A stretch of 64,000 nt of DNA from Ectobacillus sp. JY-23 (GTDB lineage: Bacteria; Bacillota; Bacilli; Bacillales; Bacillaceae_G). The stretch covers positions 620,001-684,000 of the forward strand of contig NZ_CP095462.1 of NCBI RefSeq assembly GCF_023022965.1, written 5' to 3'. The stretch's first letter is position 1. The number at the start of each line of letters is the position of its first letter. Position numbers and translations under genes: made by a program. A model generated the notes under the pieces. That model ran no database searches. It saw nothing but the letters and a program-made list of their open reading frames with translations, and had not been told where the DNA came from. Shown here piece after piece: positions 27,261-36,261 of this stretch.

Positions 27261-27304
27261 TTGACATAAAAAATATTTGCAAATATATCGTATCATGATA
27301 TACT
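27261..27304 (+). promoter_or_regulatory. Promoter(s) for the leader-peptide transcript
   Basis: TTGACA at 27261-27266 is followed after 17 bases by TATATC. An overlapping alternative is TTGCAA (27277-27282), 16 bases, TATACT (27299-27304). Either would start a transcript just before the leader peptide at 27339. Confidence 0.6.
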
Positions 27305-27338
27305 AGAACAAAATTTAGGGAAAAGGACGTGCAGGATT

Positions 27339-27383
27339 ATGTTGCGTTTATTGATTATTGCACAATTACATCATCATACATAA
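27339..27383 (+). CDS. Leader peptide with three consecutive His codons
   Basis: A 14-codon frame, MLRLLIIAQLHHHT, with AAAAGGA upstream, ending in TAA at 27381-27383. It is followed at once by competing hairpins and a strong terminator before the next gene. This is the layout of a translation-coupled attenuator. Three His codons in a row just before the stop suggest sensing of histidyl-tRNA, but a ribosome-drug sensor of similar layout is possible. It is too short to be a functional protein. Confidence 0.55.
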   Translation: MLRLLIIAQLHHHT

Positions 27384-27489
27384 ACCCTTGAACCCGTGTA
27401 TATATTACACGCAGGTACAAGGGTTATTGCCGTTGTACCTGCGTTGCTAAGAGCCATGCAGGATTTTTTATACCTGCATGGCTCTTTTT
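27383..27489 (+). promoter_or_regulatory. Attenuator: competing hairpins and terminator
   Basis: AACCCTTG (27383-27390) can pair with CAAGGGTT (27418-27425), enclosing a CGTGTA/TACACG hairpin (27395-27411). GCAGGTACAA (27411-27420) can instead pair with TTGTACCTGC (27433-27442). The two use the same bases and exclude each other. A 13-bp perfect terminator stem follows (27450-27462 with 27473-27485, then TTTTT). ACCTGC at 27437-27442 could also pair with GCAGG in the terminator's left arm, giving an antiterminator. Confidence 0.65.
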
Positions 27490-27519
27490 GTTTACTTGAA
27501 AATGGAAAGGATGAGACAA

Positions 27520-27969
27520 TTGACAGTTGCTAATGTGATTTTACCAAATGTTAAAAATATGATGGGGTTCATTCAACCTTTACTGCTTCGTGCGACGGAT
27601 TGCTACATTTATCCGGCTGCTGAAAATATAGAATGGTATAAACAATCACCAGAGCTTTTTATTCCAACACGCAACAAATATAGATTAAACTTGGATTACG
27701 ACTTTTCTAATTGTGAGATGTTTGTTCAAACAGAAGGACAAACCGATGTACTCGTTATTGTTATGGAAACCAAACAGTTTCATAAACTGGAGTTGTCTAC
27801 TGCTCGTATTGATGAACGAACCGCAATTCCAGCCCCTGTACTTCGCTATTGTAAAGATACAGTGAAACGTAACAAAGTCGCTTTTTGCTTGTATGCAGCT
27901 GATAGAAATGTGGCTGCTGCAATCTTTATACCTGAGAACACATCCTCTGCGCTACGTTTTGCACAATAA
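27520..27969 (+). CDS. Protein of unknown function behind an attenuator, 149 aa
   Basis: A 149-residue soluble protein with no signal or membrane segment and no motif I recognise. It is mixed alpha/beta, moderately charged, with two cysteines in the second half. The TTG at 27520 is taken as start, 9 bases after AAAGG; ATGs at 27502 and 27511 are possible but badly placed, and the ATG at 27478 lies inside the terminator hairpin. It is the only gene served by the leader-peptide attenuator and converges with the lyase gene two bases on. What it does is open; the attenuator is the best clue. Confidence 0.6.
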   Translation: MTVANVILPNVKNMMGFIQPLLLRATDCYIYPAAENIEWYKQSPELFIPTRNKYRLNLDYDFSNCEMFVQTEGQTDVLVIVMETKQFHKLELSTARIDERTAIPAPVLRYCKDTVKRNKVAFCLYAADRNVAAAIFIPENTSSALRFAQ

Positions 27970-27970
27970 C

Positions 27971-29464
27971 TTATTTTACATACTGCTGTACAAGTACCCG
28001 TAAGTGTGTCGCGCAGTGTTGGATTTTTGCCTGCATGCTACTAATCCTTTCTTGGTGTTGCTTCGCTTCTTCTCTCCTTACTTGAAGCATCCGCTGTATT
28101 TCTTGTAAGGCGGGGCCACCAGTAATATTGCGGCGATTAATAAAAGATTCTGGAGAAGTAATATGATCCCACTCTTCATAGGTAAGTGATACAACAGCTA
28201 GAATAGTATTCACTTCTGTTAGTGTAAACTCATATAATTCTTTCTGCTGCGCTGCACATGCTTTGGCAACTGTAGCAGCCATTTCATGTGCCCTGCGAAA
28301 CGGTATACCTTTTCGTGTTACTTCATCTGCCAATTCCGTAATCGTAATCGCATGTTTTGAAGCGCGTTCCTTTAACACATCTTTATTGATAGTTATGGTT
28401 CTTATGACCGCTTGCATTAATGAAAAAACCCGCTTCGCCTTGGCAAAGCAATTATACAAATAAGGCTGTAAGTCATCCTCAGTATCCACAATATCACCAA
28501 AAGGGGTATTGTGGATCATATGCAGCACGGCAAGGGCTTCTGCATATGATCCGCTTGCTAACGCGCGAGCATGTTCAATTGATACCGGATTCCGTTTTTG
28601 CGGCATAATACTGCTGATTTGTACGTACGGATCTGCAACAATTATCCCATTAAACTCCTTTGTTGCTAAAAGTAAAAAATCTTGTATCCAGCGACCACAG
28701 TTAAGCATACAAACTGCCATCGCACTGGCTGCTTCTGCCAGATAGTCGGCACCTGCGATCGCATCATAAGAATTCTCCACAAGTTTTTCAAAGCCAAGAA
28801 GCTCGCAAATACGTTCTCGATTGATTGGAAATCCGGTTGTAGCTAATGCAGCCGCTCCCATTGGCGAACGATTGATTGTCGTAAATGCTGCTTGTAACCG
28901 CTTCAAGTCTCTCATGCATACATCGTAGATTGCGAGCAAATAATGTCCAAGTGTGGTAGGTTGTGCAGGCTGGGTATGCGTATAAGCTGGGATAATTGTG
29001 GTTGCATGTTCATAAGATTGTTCTAATATGCTATCAGCTAACGTTAACAAGGCTTCCTGCACCTCTAATATATGTGTTCGAATAACCATTCTATACATGG
29101 CAACACCCATGTCATTGCGACTACGACCAATATGCATATTACTAATTATTTCATCTGAAGCCACTTGTCTAATACGATCTTCAATAAAAAAGAAAAAGTC
29201 TTCATAGTGCTCATCATATGCCACGCTGCTATGATTTTCAGCTTCCACTTGATAAACGCTTCGTAAAATTTTTTGGGCATCAATCAAAGATAAAACATGT
29301 TGTTCCGTTAGCATAATAACATGTGCATAATGAATTGCGAACATTGAACTTCGTAAATAATCGCGCTGACCTTCAAAAACGTGCCGCAATACCTGATCTA
29401 CATACGTTTTTCCTGGAAAACGTTCTCCTTCCACATTTACAAATGCATCTTTCTTTCTTTTCAC
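27971..29464 (-). CDS. Argininosuccinate lyase-like protein of the fumarase/aspartase superfamily
   Basis: A 497-residue lyase. The superfamily signature SSIMPQKRNPVSIEH is present, with the catalytic-serine loop. The anion-binding block NMHIGRSRNDMG and the conserved YTHTQPAQPTTLGHYL match argininosuccinate lyase. The GTG start at 29464 follows GGAGG by 7 bases. No argG or other arginine biosynthesis gene is near; the neighbours are a nucleoside hydrolase and a PanF-type symporter. The extended, Gln-rich C-terminus is unusual. It may cleave a different succinyl- or amino-succinyl substrate, so I leave the gene symbol blank. Confidence 0.75.
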   Translation of the reverse strand: MKRKKDAFVNVEGERFPGKTYVDQVLRHVFEGQRDYLRSSMFAIHYAHVIMLTEQHVLSLIDAQKILRSVYQVEAENHSSVAYDEHYEDFFFFIEDRIRQVASDEIISNMHIGRSRNDMGVAMYRMVIRTHILEVQEALLTLADSILEQSYEHATTIIPAYTHTQPAQPTTLGHYLLAIYDVCMRDLKRLQAAFTTINRSPMGAAALATTGFPINRERICELLGFEKLVENSYDAIAGADYLAEAASAMAVCMLNCGRWIQDFLLLATKEFNGIIVADPYVQISSIMPQKRNPVSIEHARALASGSYAEALAVLHMIHNTPFGDIVDTEDDLQPYLYNCFAKAKRVFSLMQAVIRTITINKDVLKERASKHAITITELADEVTRKGIPFRRAHEMAATVAKACAAQQKELYEFTLTEVNTILAVVSLTYEEWDHITSPESFINRRNITGGPALQEIQRMLQVRREEAKQHQERISSMQAKIQHCATHLRVLVQQYVK

Positions 29465-29663
29465 GGCAATACCTCCATGCTTTTACCCTATCATAGGCGG
29501 TAATAGCCGTTCTTGTGATTGTACAATATACCAGAATTATATAAGTACAAGTCGCTATGTTATAACATAATAACAGTATAAAAAAGAACGAGTTGCCAAT
29601 ATGATGTTTTATACGCCACGTCACCTTCTTCTCTCTATTTTTCTAGGTGTATAAGGCGTTTTT

Positions 29664-30614
29664 CTAATTTATAGCAACAGCACTTATCATAATTTGCTTA
29701 AAGCGCTCCACAAATAAATTTTGATTGAGCTCCCATCCAATCTTCACCCAATTTCCATTCGTATGTGGTAGTGCTCGAAAGTCGGCAATACTTTCACCAC
29801 GAGATACACCCTCTGTTGCAACCGAAACAGGCCGGTACACATATTGCAGCAATTCTGGATTTGCAACAACCATCACCGTTAACACATCGTGCAACGGCGT
29901 CCCGGTAATTTTAGGAATCAACTTTTGGTATGCTTGATAGTAATACATAAAAATATCTTTAATTAACTTACGAAACGGGTTTTGACTTACAGCCGCAACT
30001 TCTTCAATTATCGTTTCCGTAATTAACGCGTCTTTTGTAACATTAAGCGGACAAAGCGTCACATTTTTTGCATGCATCATAATATAATTAGACGCTACAG
30101 GATCACCGTAAAAGTTCGCTTCAGCTACAGGTGTCACATTTCCAGGTACAAAAAAGGCGCCTCCCATAATATAATAACCTTGAATTTGCTCCATCCGTTC
30201 CTCACCAATATTGCATACAATCGCGAGTGTTGTCGATCTGCCTACATCCACCATGATCAACTCATTTTTATGTTCATCCATAATATCAATTACTTTCCCC
30301 ATAGAGAACGTAGGAGCCTGTAAAAAACTTTTTGGCAGTTGAATAGGACCCATACCATTTTCACCGTGTATTTCCGGATAATACACATTGCTTTCGCCGC
30401 TAAACGGTCGGTACGCCCCTCGAATAACAGGTATATCCTCTCGCCCTACCAATGAAAGCAAATAAGCGGCGTTGGCTGTAGTTTGCTCTCTTGAGACATT
30501 TCCGTAACTCGTAACAAGCCCAACCAGTTCAATATCTGGATGTAGCAGCGCGTAAATAATTGCTAATGAATCATCAATACCAGGGTCACAAAATAATAAT
30601 ACCTTTTTTTTCAT
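29664..30614 (-). CDS. Inosine-uridine preferring nucleoside hydrolase family protein
   Basis: A 316-residue nucleoside N-ribohydrolase that releases base from ribonucleoside. The calcium-binding N-terminus reads FCDPGIDDSLAI, the family's D-x-x-x-D-D motif with the usual first Asp-Thr replaced by Cys-Asp. The second block VDVGRSTTLAIV corresponds to the conserved GPLTNLA-like region. The ribosome site is GGAGGGG before the ATG. It lies between the lyase and panF in the same direction but with gaps of about 130-200 bases, so co-transcription is uncertain. Confidence 0.85.
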   Translation of the reverse strand: MKKKVLLFCDPGIDDSLAIIYALLHPDIELVGLVTSYGNVSREQTTANAAYLLSLVGREDIPVIRGAYRPFSGESNVYYPEIHGENGMGPIQLPKSFLQAPTFSMGKVIDIMDEHKNELIMVDVGRSTTLAIVCNIGEERMEQIQGYYIMGGAFFVPGNVTPVAEANFYGDPVASNYIMMHAKNVTLCPLNVTKDALITETIIEEVAAVSQNPFRKLIKDIFMYYYQAYQKLIPKITGTPLHDVLTVMVVANPELLQYVYRPVSVATEGVSRGESIADFRALPHTNGNWVKIGWELNQNLFVERFKQIMISAVAIN

Positions 30615-30711
30615 ACATCCCCTCCTCTCTCATTGAATCCTTGCCCTGTATTACATTTTTTGGATAACAACTATATAGTTCACTTTATGAATAACACAGC
30701 TCTACTAACAC

Positions 30712-30737
30712 AAAAAAGCCGCAACAAAGTGCGACTT
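30712..30737 (-). terminator. Terminator after panF
   Basis: On the minus strand an 8-bp stem (AAGTCGCA/TGCGGCTT, one G-U pair) and a 6-base loop followed by T6. Confidence 0.75.
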
Positions 30738-30741
30738 CTTG

Positions 30742-32163
30742 TTACTTCCCCATAAAACTTCCTATAACATAGGCTAAAAAGGATAACATAACAGGCAAAA
30801 TAACAGTATGCATACCTAATGCATTTTGATAAAATAAATGAAAAATTATATAAGAGCCAACACCAACCACTAATGATCCCAATGCACCCGCCGCATTTCC
30901 CTTTCTCCAATATAACCCCAAAACAAGCGGCCAAATAAACGCTGCTTCGAGCCCTCCGAACGAAAATAAATTTAACCATATTAAAAACTCAGGGGGATGT
31001 AAAGCTGCCAAATAAACAACAATACCTACCAATCCGGTTACTGCTAATGTACCTCTTTTTATCATTTGATGAGAGGCATCCGGCTTTATGTAATTTACAT
31101 ATACATCTTTAATTAAAGATGAGCTTACCATCAGCAGTAAAGAATTTACGGTCGACATAATAGCAGCCATCGGTGCAGCTAAAAAAATACCTGCGAGCCA
31201 AGGTGGTAACACCTTCATTGCAAGCAATGGCATTACTTTATCTGGTATATCTACACCAGGCATAACTGCTCTTGCTAGCACACCTGTGAGATGCATGCCT
31301 ATCATAATAGCACCTACCACAATTGTACCTATAATAAGTGCTTGATGCATCGCCCTTGCATGTTTATAGGACATGGCTCGAACACTGATTTGCGGCAATC
31401 CCACTACTCCTACACCAACTAAAATCCAAAAAGACGTTACATAAGTCGCTGTGAGTTTTCCATCTGCTCCAAATGGTGTTACCAAGTTTGGATTAATGGC
31501 CACAAGCTCTTTCATGATGTTGGATATTCCTCCACCTGCAACAATTGTGCCTACTAAAATAACAACTGTACCCACCAACATAATTGCACCAAGAAGTGCA
31601 TCAGACAGTGCTACGGCACGAAATCCACCGATTATAACATAAACAAGTACAGTAACAGTAAAAATAAACAGTGCTGCTGGATATGATAAACCCGTCAACG
31701 ATTCAATTAATCGACCGCCGCCAACCCACTGGGCAGCAGTGGCAGCAAAGAGAAACACAATAATACAAAGTGCTGATAAAATAACAACCGCTTTGCTGTT
31801 ATAGCGCATTTTTAAATAGTCTACTAATGTGACAGCCTTCATTTGCCGTGCAATAATAGCAAATTTTTTACCTAGCGTTGTTAGTACAATATATCCTGTC
31901 ACAACTTGAATAGAAGACAAAAGTACCCAACCAAGACCTGTATGATAAGCAATACCTGGTCCCCCAATAAAGCTGCTGGCACTGCCATATGTAGCAATCA
32001 TCGTCATGGCAAGTAAAAAACCCCCAAGCTCTCGTCCACCAAGAAAATACTCTTGCAAAAAGCTACCCGAAGCCGCCTTGCGTACCTTATGTGATGCGTA
32101 TAACCCTATTAGAAATACGACTATAAAGGTGGCAATCATCGGAATCAGTACATATGTATTCAT
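30742..32163 (-). CDS. panF: Sodium/pantothenate symporter (SSS family)
   Basis: A 473-residue sodium:solute symporter with about 13 helices. The early blocks YFLGGRELGGFLLAMTMIATYGSASSF and GGPGIAYHTGLGWVLL are those of PanF, which imports pantothenate with Na+. Its start overlaps the end of the small yhdT gene by 4 bases; the yhdT-panF pair is conserved in many bacteria. The residues GGFRAVALSDALLG and the Na+-site region are intact. Pantothenate uptake would feed CoA synthesis, in line with the CoaB-like gene at 59320-60015. Confidence 0.88.
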   Translation of the reverse strand: MNTYVLIPMIATFIVVFLIGLYASHKVRKAASGSFLQEYFLGGRELGGFLLAMTMIATYGSASSFIGGPGIAYHTGLGWVLLSSIQVVTGYIVLTTLGKKFAIIARQMKAVTLVDYLKMRYNSKAVVILSALCIIVFLFAATAAQWVGGGRLIESLTGLSYPAALFIFTVTVLVYVIIGGFRAVALSDALLGAIMLVGTVVILVGTIVAGGGISNIMKELVAINPNLVTPFGADGKLTATYVTSFWILVGVGVVGLPQISVRAMSYKHARAMHQALIIGTIVVGAIMIGMHLTGVLARAVMPGVDIPDKVMPLLAMKVLPPWLAGIFLAAPMAAIMSTVNSLLLMVSSSLIKDVYVNYIKPDASHQMIKRGTLAVTGLVGIVVYLAALHPPEFLIWLNLFSFGGLEAAFIWPLVLGLYWRKGNAAGALGSLVVGVGSYIIFHLFYQNALGMHTVILPVMLSFLAYVIGSFMGK

Positions 32164-32429
32164 GACTCACCCTCGCTCTCAAATGGAATATCCGTAAATA
32201 AAAAGCGGACAGCTCCTATAACGAGTACTACCATTACGATAAACCCAACAATACAGCTCCAGAAAAACCAAGCTGGAAGTCCCCAAACATACGTATAATC
32301 CTGCGGCGCTTTTGTACCCATACCATAAGCAAAGCTGAACCACCAAATAAAATTGATGACAGCCAACCCCAACCCTATCCACGCTTCACGATGAGCAATC
32401 CGAAAACGTGGATCCTTCGTTTCTTTCAT
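32160..32429 (-). CDS. yhdT: YhdT-family small membrane protein (DUF997)
   Basis: An 89-residue protein with two hydrophobic helices. The WIGLGLAVINFIWWFSFAYG and GLPAWFFWSCIVGFI stretches are typical of DUF997, which is paired with PanF and probably assists it in the membrane. The start at 32429 follows AAAGGAG by 7 bases; the in-frame start at 32477 lies outside the leader. Its stop overlaps the panF start. Confidence 0.85.
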   Translation of the reverse strand: MKETKDPRFRIAHREAWIGLGLAVINFIWWFSFAYGMGTKAPQDYTYVWGLPAWFFWSCIVGFIVMVVLVIGAVRFLFTDIPFESEGES

Positions 32430-32496
32430 GTTTTTCTCTCCTTTTGGTATACAAATTGCAAATGTATATTGTATCATTTATTCCCATTATTTTCAT

Positions 32497-32524
32497 AAGA
32501 AAAACTCACAGCAGCGTGTGAGTT
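32497..32524 (-). terminator. Terminator of the 42-aa gene
   Basis: An 8-bp perfect stem AACTCACA/TGTGAGTT (32503-32510 and 32517-32524) with a 6-base loop, followed on the minus strand by TTTCTT. It overlaps the stop codon of the small gene. Confidence 0.8.
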
Positions 32525-32651
32525 ATGATTGTTTTTGCTTATGACGCGCAGAAGAGCGCTCTCTACCTGATTCACTTGTTGTTGTGCCTTGTCCTTCAAC
32601 ATGTGCAGAGCCAAGTTGTGCACGTGCAGGATCTTTTTTACGCTTGCCCAT
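32523..32651 (-). CDS. Small basic protein, 42 aa, spore-type
   Basis: A 42-residue, very hydrophilic and basic protein that begins MGKRKKDPARAQLGS and continues with a Gly/Thr/Ser-rich middle and a Lys/Gln tail. GGAGGTG stands 6 bases before the ATG at 32651. Size, charge and lack of hydrophobic residues resemble minor small acid-soluble or spore-core proteins of Bacillus, but I do not recognise a named one. It is monocistronic with its own terminator. Confidence 0.65.
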   Translation of the reverse strand: MGKRKKDPARAQLGSAHVEGQGTTTSESGRERSSARHKQKQS

Positions 32652-32822
32652 TTTCTTCACCTCCCTTGTTACTTTGTCCTATTCAATAAGACGTATACTA
32701 TATTACAAATATTTCAAGTTTGTAATGTTAATGAAATTTGAATATTATGAAATTTTATGTACAATAAATGTTAGAATGCTTCAGCCTGTCCACTCATCAC
32801 ATTCCGTATAGGGGGTTGTCTT

Positions 32823-34307
32823 ATGAGTCAAGTAGCGGTTGAATTACGCGAAAAGGTAGCTACTTTTTTGCAAGGAAAAAAACGGTTATACATTAATGGA
32901 CAATTTATTGAAAGCGCTTCCCAGAAAACATTTGAAACACCTAACCCCGCCACAGGGGAAACATTAGCTACAGTCTATGAAGCTAGCCGTGAAGATATCC
33001 ACAGAGCTGTTATTGCGGCGCGCCAAGCATTTGATGAAGGACCATGGAGCAAGATGGCAGCTGCAGAACGAAGCAGACTTATGTATAAACTAGCTGACTT
33101 GATGGAGCGGGACCAATTAGAATTGGCACAGCTTGAAACATTGGATAATGGCAAGCCAATTCGTGAAACAACGGCGGCCGATGTGCCATTAGCCATTGAG
33201 CATATGCGTTATTATGCAGGCTGGGCAACGAAGATTGTCGGGCAAACCATCCCGGTCAGCGGTAACTACTTTAACTATACACGCCACGAAGCAGTTGGTG
33301 TTGTAGGACAAATTATTCCTTGGAACTTCCCGCTTTTAATGGCAATGTGGAAGCTTGGCGCCGCTCTGGCAACAGGCTGCACAGTCGTTTTGAAGCCGGC
33401 AGAGCAAACGCCGCTTTCTGCCTTATATTTGGCAGAATTAATTGAAGAAGCTGGCTTTCCAAAAGGTGTTGTCAACATTGTTCCGGGCTACGGTGAGTCT
33501 GCCGGACAAGCGCTTGTAAATCATCCGCTTGTGGACAAAATTGCGTTTACTGGTTCAACCGAAGTCGGAAAAATTATTATGAAGCAGGCTTCTGAAAGCC
33601 TAAAGCGTGTGACACTTGAACTTGGCGGAAAGTCGCCAAATATTATTTTGCCTGATGCTGATTTATCTCGGGCCATCCCTGGTGCATTAAACGGCGTAAT
33701 GTTCAACCAGGGGCAGGTATGTTGCGCGGGTTCACGTTTGTTTGTACCAAAAAAGATGTTTGACAATGTTGTAGCAGATCTTGCTTTATATTCTAAAAAC
33801 CTACAGCAAGGTGCCGGTATCAATCCTGACACAAACATCGGTCCACTTGTATCCAAAGAACAGCAAAACCGCGTTCTCGGTTACATTAATAAAGGAATAG
33901 AAGAAGGCGCAGAATTGATCGCAGGCGGGACTAATCCTTATGAGGACGGTTACTTTGTTGCACCGACTGTGTTTGCAGACGTAAAGGATGAAATGACAAT
34001 TGCCAAAGAAGAAATCTTCGGACCGGTTATCGCAGCGATGCCGTTTGAAGATTTAGATGAAGTCATTGAGCGTTCCAATCGCTCTCATTATGGCCTTGCA
34101 GCAGGCGTATGGACAGAAAACCTCAAAAGTGCACATTACATAGCTGCAAAATTGCGTGCCGGAACCGTTTGGGTGAATTGCTATAATGCATTTGACGCAG
34201 CTTCTCCATTTGGCGGTTACAAACAATCTGGTCTCGGACGCGAAATGGGCTCATATGCGCTACAAAACTATACAGAAGTAAAGAGCGTTTGGGTGAATAT
34301 GAACTAA
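32823..34307 (+). CDS. NAD(P)-dependent aldehyde dehydrogenase (DhaS-like)
   Basis: A 494-residue aldehyde dehydrogenase with the general base Glu in VTLELGGKSPNII, the catalytic Cys in NQGQVCCAGSR (two adjacent cysteines) and the proton-relay Asn in IIPWNFPLLM. It resembles B. subtilis DhaS and other broad aldehyde dehydrogenases, which oxidise aliphatic or aromatic aldehydes to acids without CoA. A GGGGG-type site precedes the ATG. It is transcribed alone, ending in the hairpin at 34313-34345. Confidence 0.88.
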   Translation: MSQVAVELREKVATFLQGKKRLYINGQFIESASQKTFETPNPATGETLATVYEASREDIHRAVIAARQAFDEGPWSKMAAAERSRLMYKLADLMERDQLELAQLETLDNGKPIRETTAADVPLAIEHMRYYAGWATKIVGQTIPVSGNYFNYTRHEAVGVVGQIIPWNFPLLMAMWKLGAALATGCTVVLKPAEQTPLSALYLAELIEEAGFPKGVVNIVPGYGESAGQALVNHPLVDKIAFTGSTEVGKIIMKQASESLKRVTLELGGKSPNIILPDADLSRAIPGALNGVMFNQGQVCCAGSRLFVPKKMFDNVVADLALYSKNLQQGAGINPDTNIGPLVSKEQQNRVLGYINKGIEEGAELIAGGTNPYEDGYFVAPTVFADVKDEMTIAKEEIFGPVIAAMPFEDLDEVIERSNRSHYGLAAGVWTENLKSAHYIAAKLRAGTVWVNCYNAFDAASPFGGYKQSGLGREMGSYALQNYTEVKSVWVNMN

Positions 34308-34312
34308 TGAAA

Positions 34313-34345
34313 CGAGACTGTCGGTGTGCCGACAGTCTTTTGTCT
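34313..34345. terminator. Terminator between aldehyde dehydrogenase and sqhC
   Basis: A 9-bp perfect stem GACTGTCGG/CCGACAGTC (34317-34325 and 34330-34338) with a 4-base loop, T-rich to the right and weakly T-rich to the left. Probably shared by the two convergent genes. Confidence 0.85.
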
Positions 34346-34348
34346 TTT

Positions 34349-36166
34349 TTAGCCATTGTTCTTATCATAATGAGCAAGTGCTAAAAGGGGGAAAATGTAG
34401 TTATAGCTATGATAACGAATATAAAATTGCCCCGGCAAACCTAAACCAGTGGGGTATGACTTGGCTCGTTCCGTCCATTTCTCCCAATGCCTTAAAAAAT
34501 CGACACCTCGCTGTACTGATTGCGCATCGCGTCCTTTTATAGCAAGTAAAGCATCAACTGCCCAAGCTGTTTGAGACGGTGTACTAAAGGATAGTGGTAT
34601 AAAACGCTTTTTTTCACTGCTTCTGCACGATTCCCCAAAACCGCCGTCACTATGCTGAATAGACTCTAACCAAACAGCAGCTCTTTGTAAACGTGAATCT
34701 GATGCCAGAACACCAACCGCACGCAAGCCTGTGACCGCCGCCCATGTTCCATATATGTAGCATATCCCCCACCTGCCGTACCATGAGCCGTCTTGACGTT
34801 GTAACCTTTCTAAGCAGGTCACGCCTCGTTTAACAATGCTATGCTCCTCATGCAAACCCGCATAATTACCTAAAAATTCCAATACTCTTCCTGTTACATC
34901 CGGTGTAGAGTTGTCAATGATAGCATCTTCCGCATTATCAAGTGGCAACACAGTAAGCCATTCATTGTCTGCCCCTTTTTCAAACGCACCCCAGCCACCG
35001 TCTTTATTCTGCATCTCTAAAAGCCAAGACAATCCCCTTTGCCATGCTTTTTCATACATTTTCTCTCCCTTTAGTGCTCGCAGTACAGCTGATGTATCAT
35101 CGTTGTCAGGGACAAAGGTATTGCTGTCTGAAAAGCCCCACCCACCTGGTGTAGCCCGCGGTGCACGAACACTCCAATCCCCCATTTTATGATGTTGCTT
35201 ATGGACCAGGTATGCATTTGCAGCTCGAATCATGGGATCGTGAACAGACACCCCAGCTTCTTGTAAAGAATAGCTAAGTAAAGCAGTATCCCATACTTCG
35301 GAAGGAGAATTTTGCAGATGTAGTCCCTTGGCTGTATGAAATAAATAGGAAACCAGGCCTTGCATAGCCTTAACAATAATCGGAGCATTCTGTTTATATC
35401 CAAGTGCGAGTAAAGCGTAAATCATATAAAAAGTAGACGTTGCATAGCTATAGAATGTTCCGTTGTCTTCCAGACGATTTAAGATAAAGCGCTCAGCTTC
35501 CTGAAATCCTTTATCGTGAAGTTTTTTTGGATATAGTGCCAAGCGTTTTCCTTGTTGTATAAGGTTTGAAGACACATTACGTTCTTGCTTAAACCAAGAA
35601 GCTTCTCCTAGCAAAAGATGACTCATATCTATATCTTGCGGCATGATAAAGCGCTTATTTAAGCAAATTACCATTGGCACAAGATGAATACGTGCATAGT
35701 TACTTAAGGAATACATAGACATAGGAGCAAAAGATGGTAATAAAAACAACGGCGTAGGTACGGACAGCTTCGGATACGGATATTGGCCAATGACAGCTAA
35801 AACAAACTTGGTCATAAAGTGGGTACGTACGAGGCCACCTTGTGTCTGTATATAGGCTTCCGCTTGACGCATATTGTCATCGCTTGGTTTGTATCGACCG
35901 GATACAAGTAGTGCGGTATATGCTAAAACGGTTACAGATAAGTTACCACGCTCATCTTCATATAAGCTCCATGCTCCGTTTTTCCCCTGCAATGCCGCTA
36001 ATCGCTTTGTCAGTTTTTCAATTAATTCCTCTCCTTGTATATCCAACATACGCATTGTAATAATCATCAAACAATCGGTCATAGGTGCTCCTTCAAAACA
36101 AAAGCGCCATGTTCCGTCTGCTTGCTGCAAGCGTCGCAACTCCTCAATTCGGTCTTGACTGTACAT
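34349..36166 (-). CDS. sqhC: Squalene-hopene cyclase family; sporulenol synthase-like
   Basis: A 605-residue class II triterpene cyclase. The acid motif D-x-D-D is present as DNDDTS, and several QW repeats are visible (KNGAWSL, GGWGFSD, DGGWGAFE, QDGSWYGRWG, SDGGFGE). In Bacillus this family makes sporulenol from tetraprenyl-beta-curcumene and contributes to spore lipid; other members cyclise squalene to hopene. The substrate cannot be settled by eye, but the host type favours sporulenol. The start at 36166 follows GGGGGGTGG. Asn as the x residue is less common than Val. No signal peptide; the family is membrane-associated. Confidence 0.88.
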   Translation of the reverse strand: MYSQDRIEELRRLQQADGTWRFCFEGAPMTDCLMIITMRMLDIQGEELIEKLTKRLAALQGKNGAWSLYEDERGNLSVTVLAYTALLVSGRYKPSDDNMRQAEAYIQTQGGLVRTHFMTKFVLAVIGQYPYPKLSVPTPLFLLPSFAPMSMYSLSNYARIHLVPMVICLNKRFIMPQDIDMSHLLLGEASWFKQERNVSSNLIQQGKRLALYPKKLHDKGFQEAERFILNRLEDNGTFYSYATSTFYMIYALLALGYKQNAPIIVKAMQGLVSYLFHTAKGLHLQNSPSEVWDTALLSYSLQEAGVSVHDPMIRAANAYLVHKQHHKMGDWSVRAPRATPGGWGFSDSNTFVPDNDDTSAVLRALKGEKMYEKAWQRGLSWLLEMQNKDGGWGAFEKGADNEWLTVLPLDNAEDAIIDNSTPDVTGRVLEFLGNYAGLHEEHSIVKRGVTCLERLQRQDGSWYGRWGICYIYGTWAAVTGLRAVGVLASDSRLQRAAVWLESIQHSDGGFGESCRSSEKKRFIPLSFSTPSQTAWAVDALLAIKGRDAQSVQRGVDFLRHWEKWTERAKSYPTGLGLPGQFYIRYHSYNYIFPLLALAHYDKNNG

Positions 36167-36230
36167 ATGCCACCCCCCTATTACCCTATTCAAGGAGATG
36201 CAGACGTATGTTTTTCCTTAAGAAAACACA

Positions 36231-36256
36231 AAAACCTCGCCATATGGCGAGGCTTT
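36231..36256 (-). terminator. Terminator after yuiD
   Basis: A 7-bp perfect stem CCTCGCC/GGCGAGG with an ATAT loop, followed on the minus strand by T5. It lies between yuiD and sqhC. Confidence 0.85.
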
Positions 36257-36261
36257 GTTAC

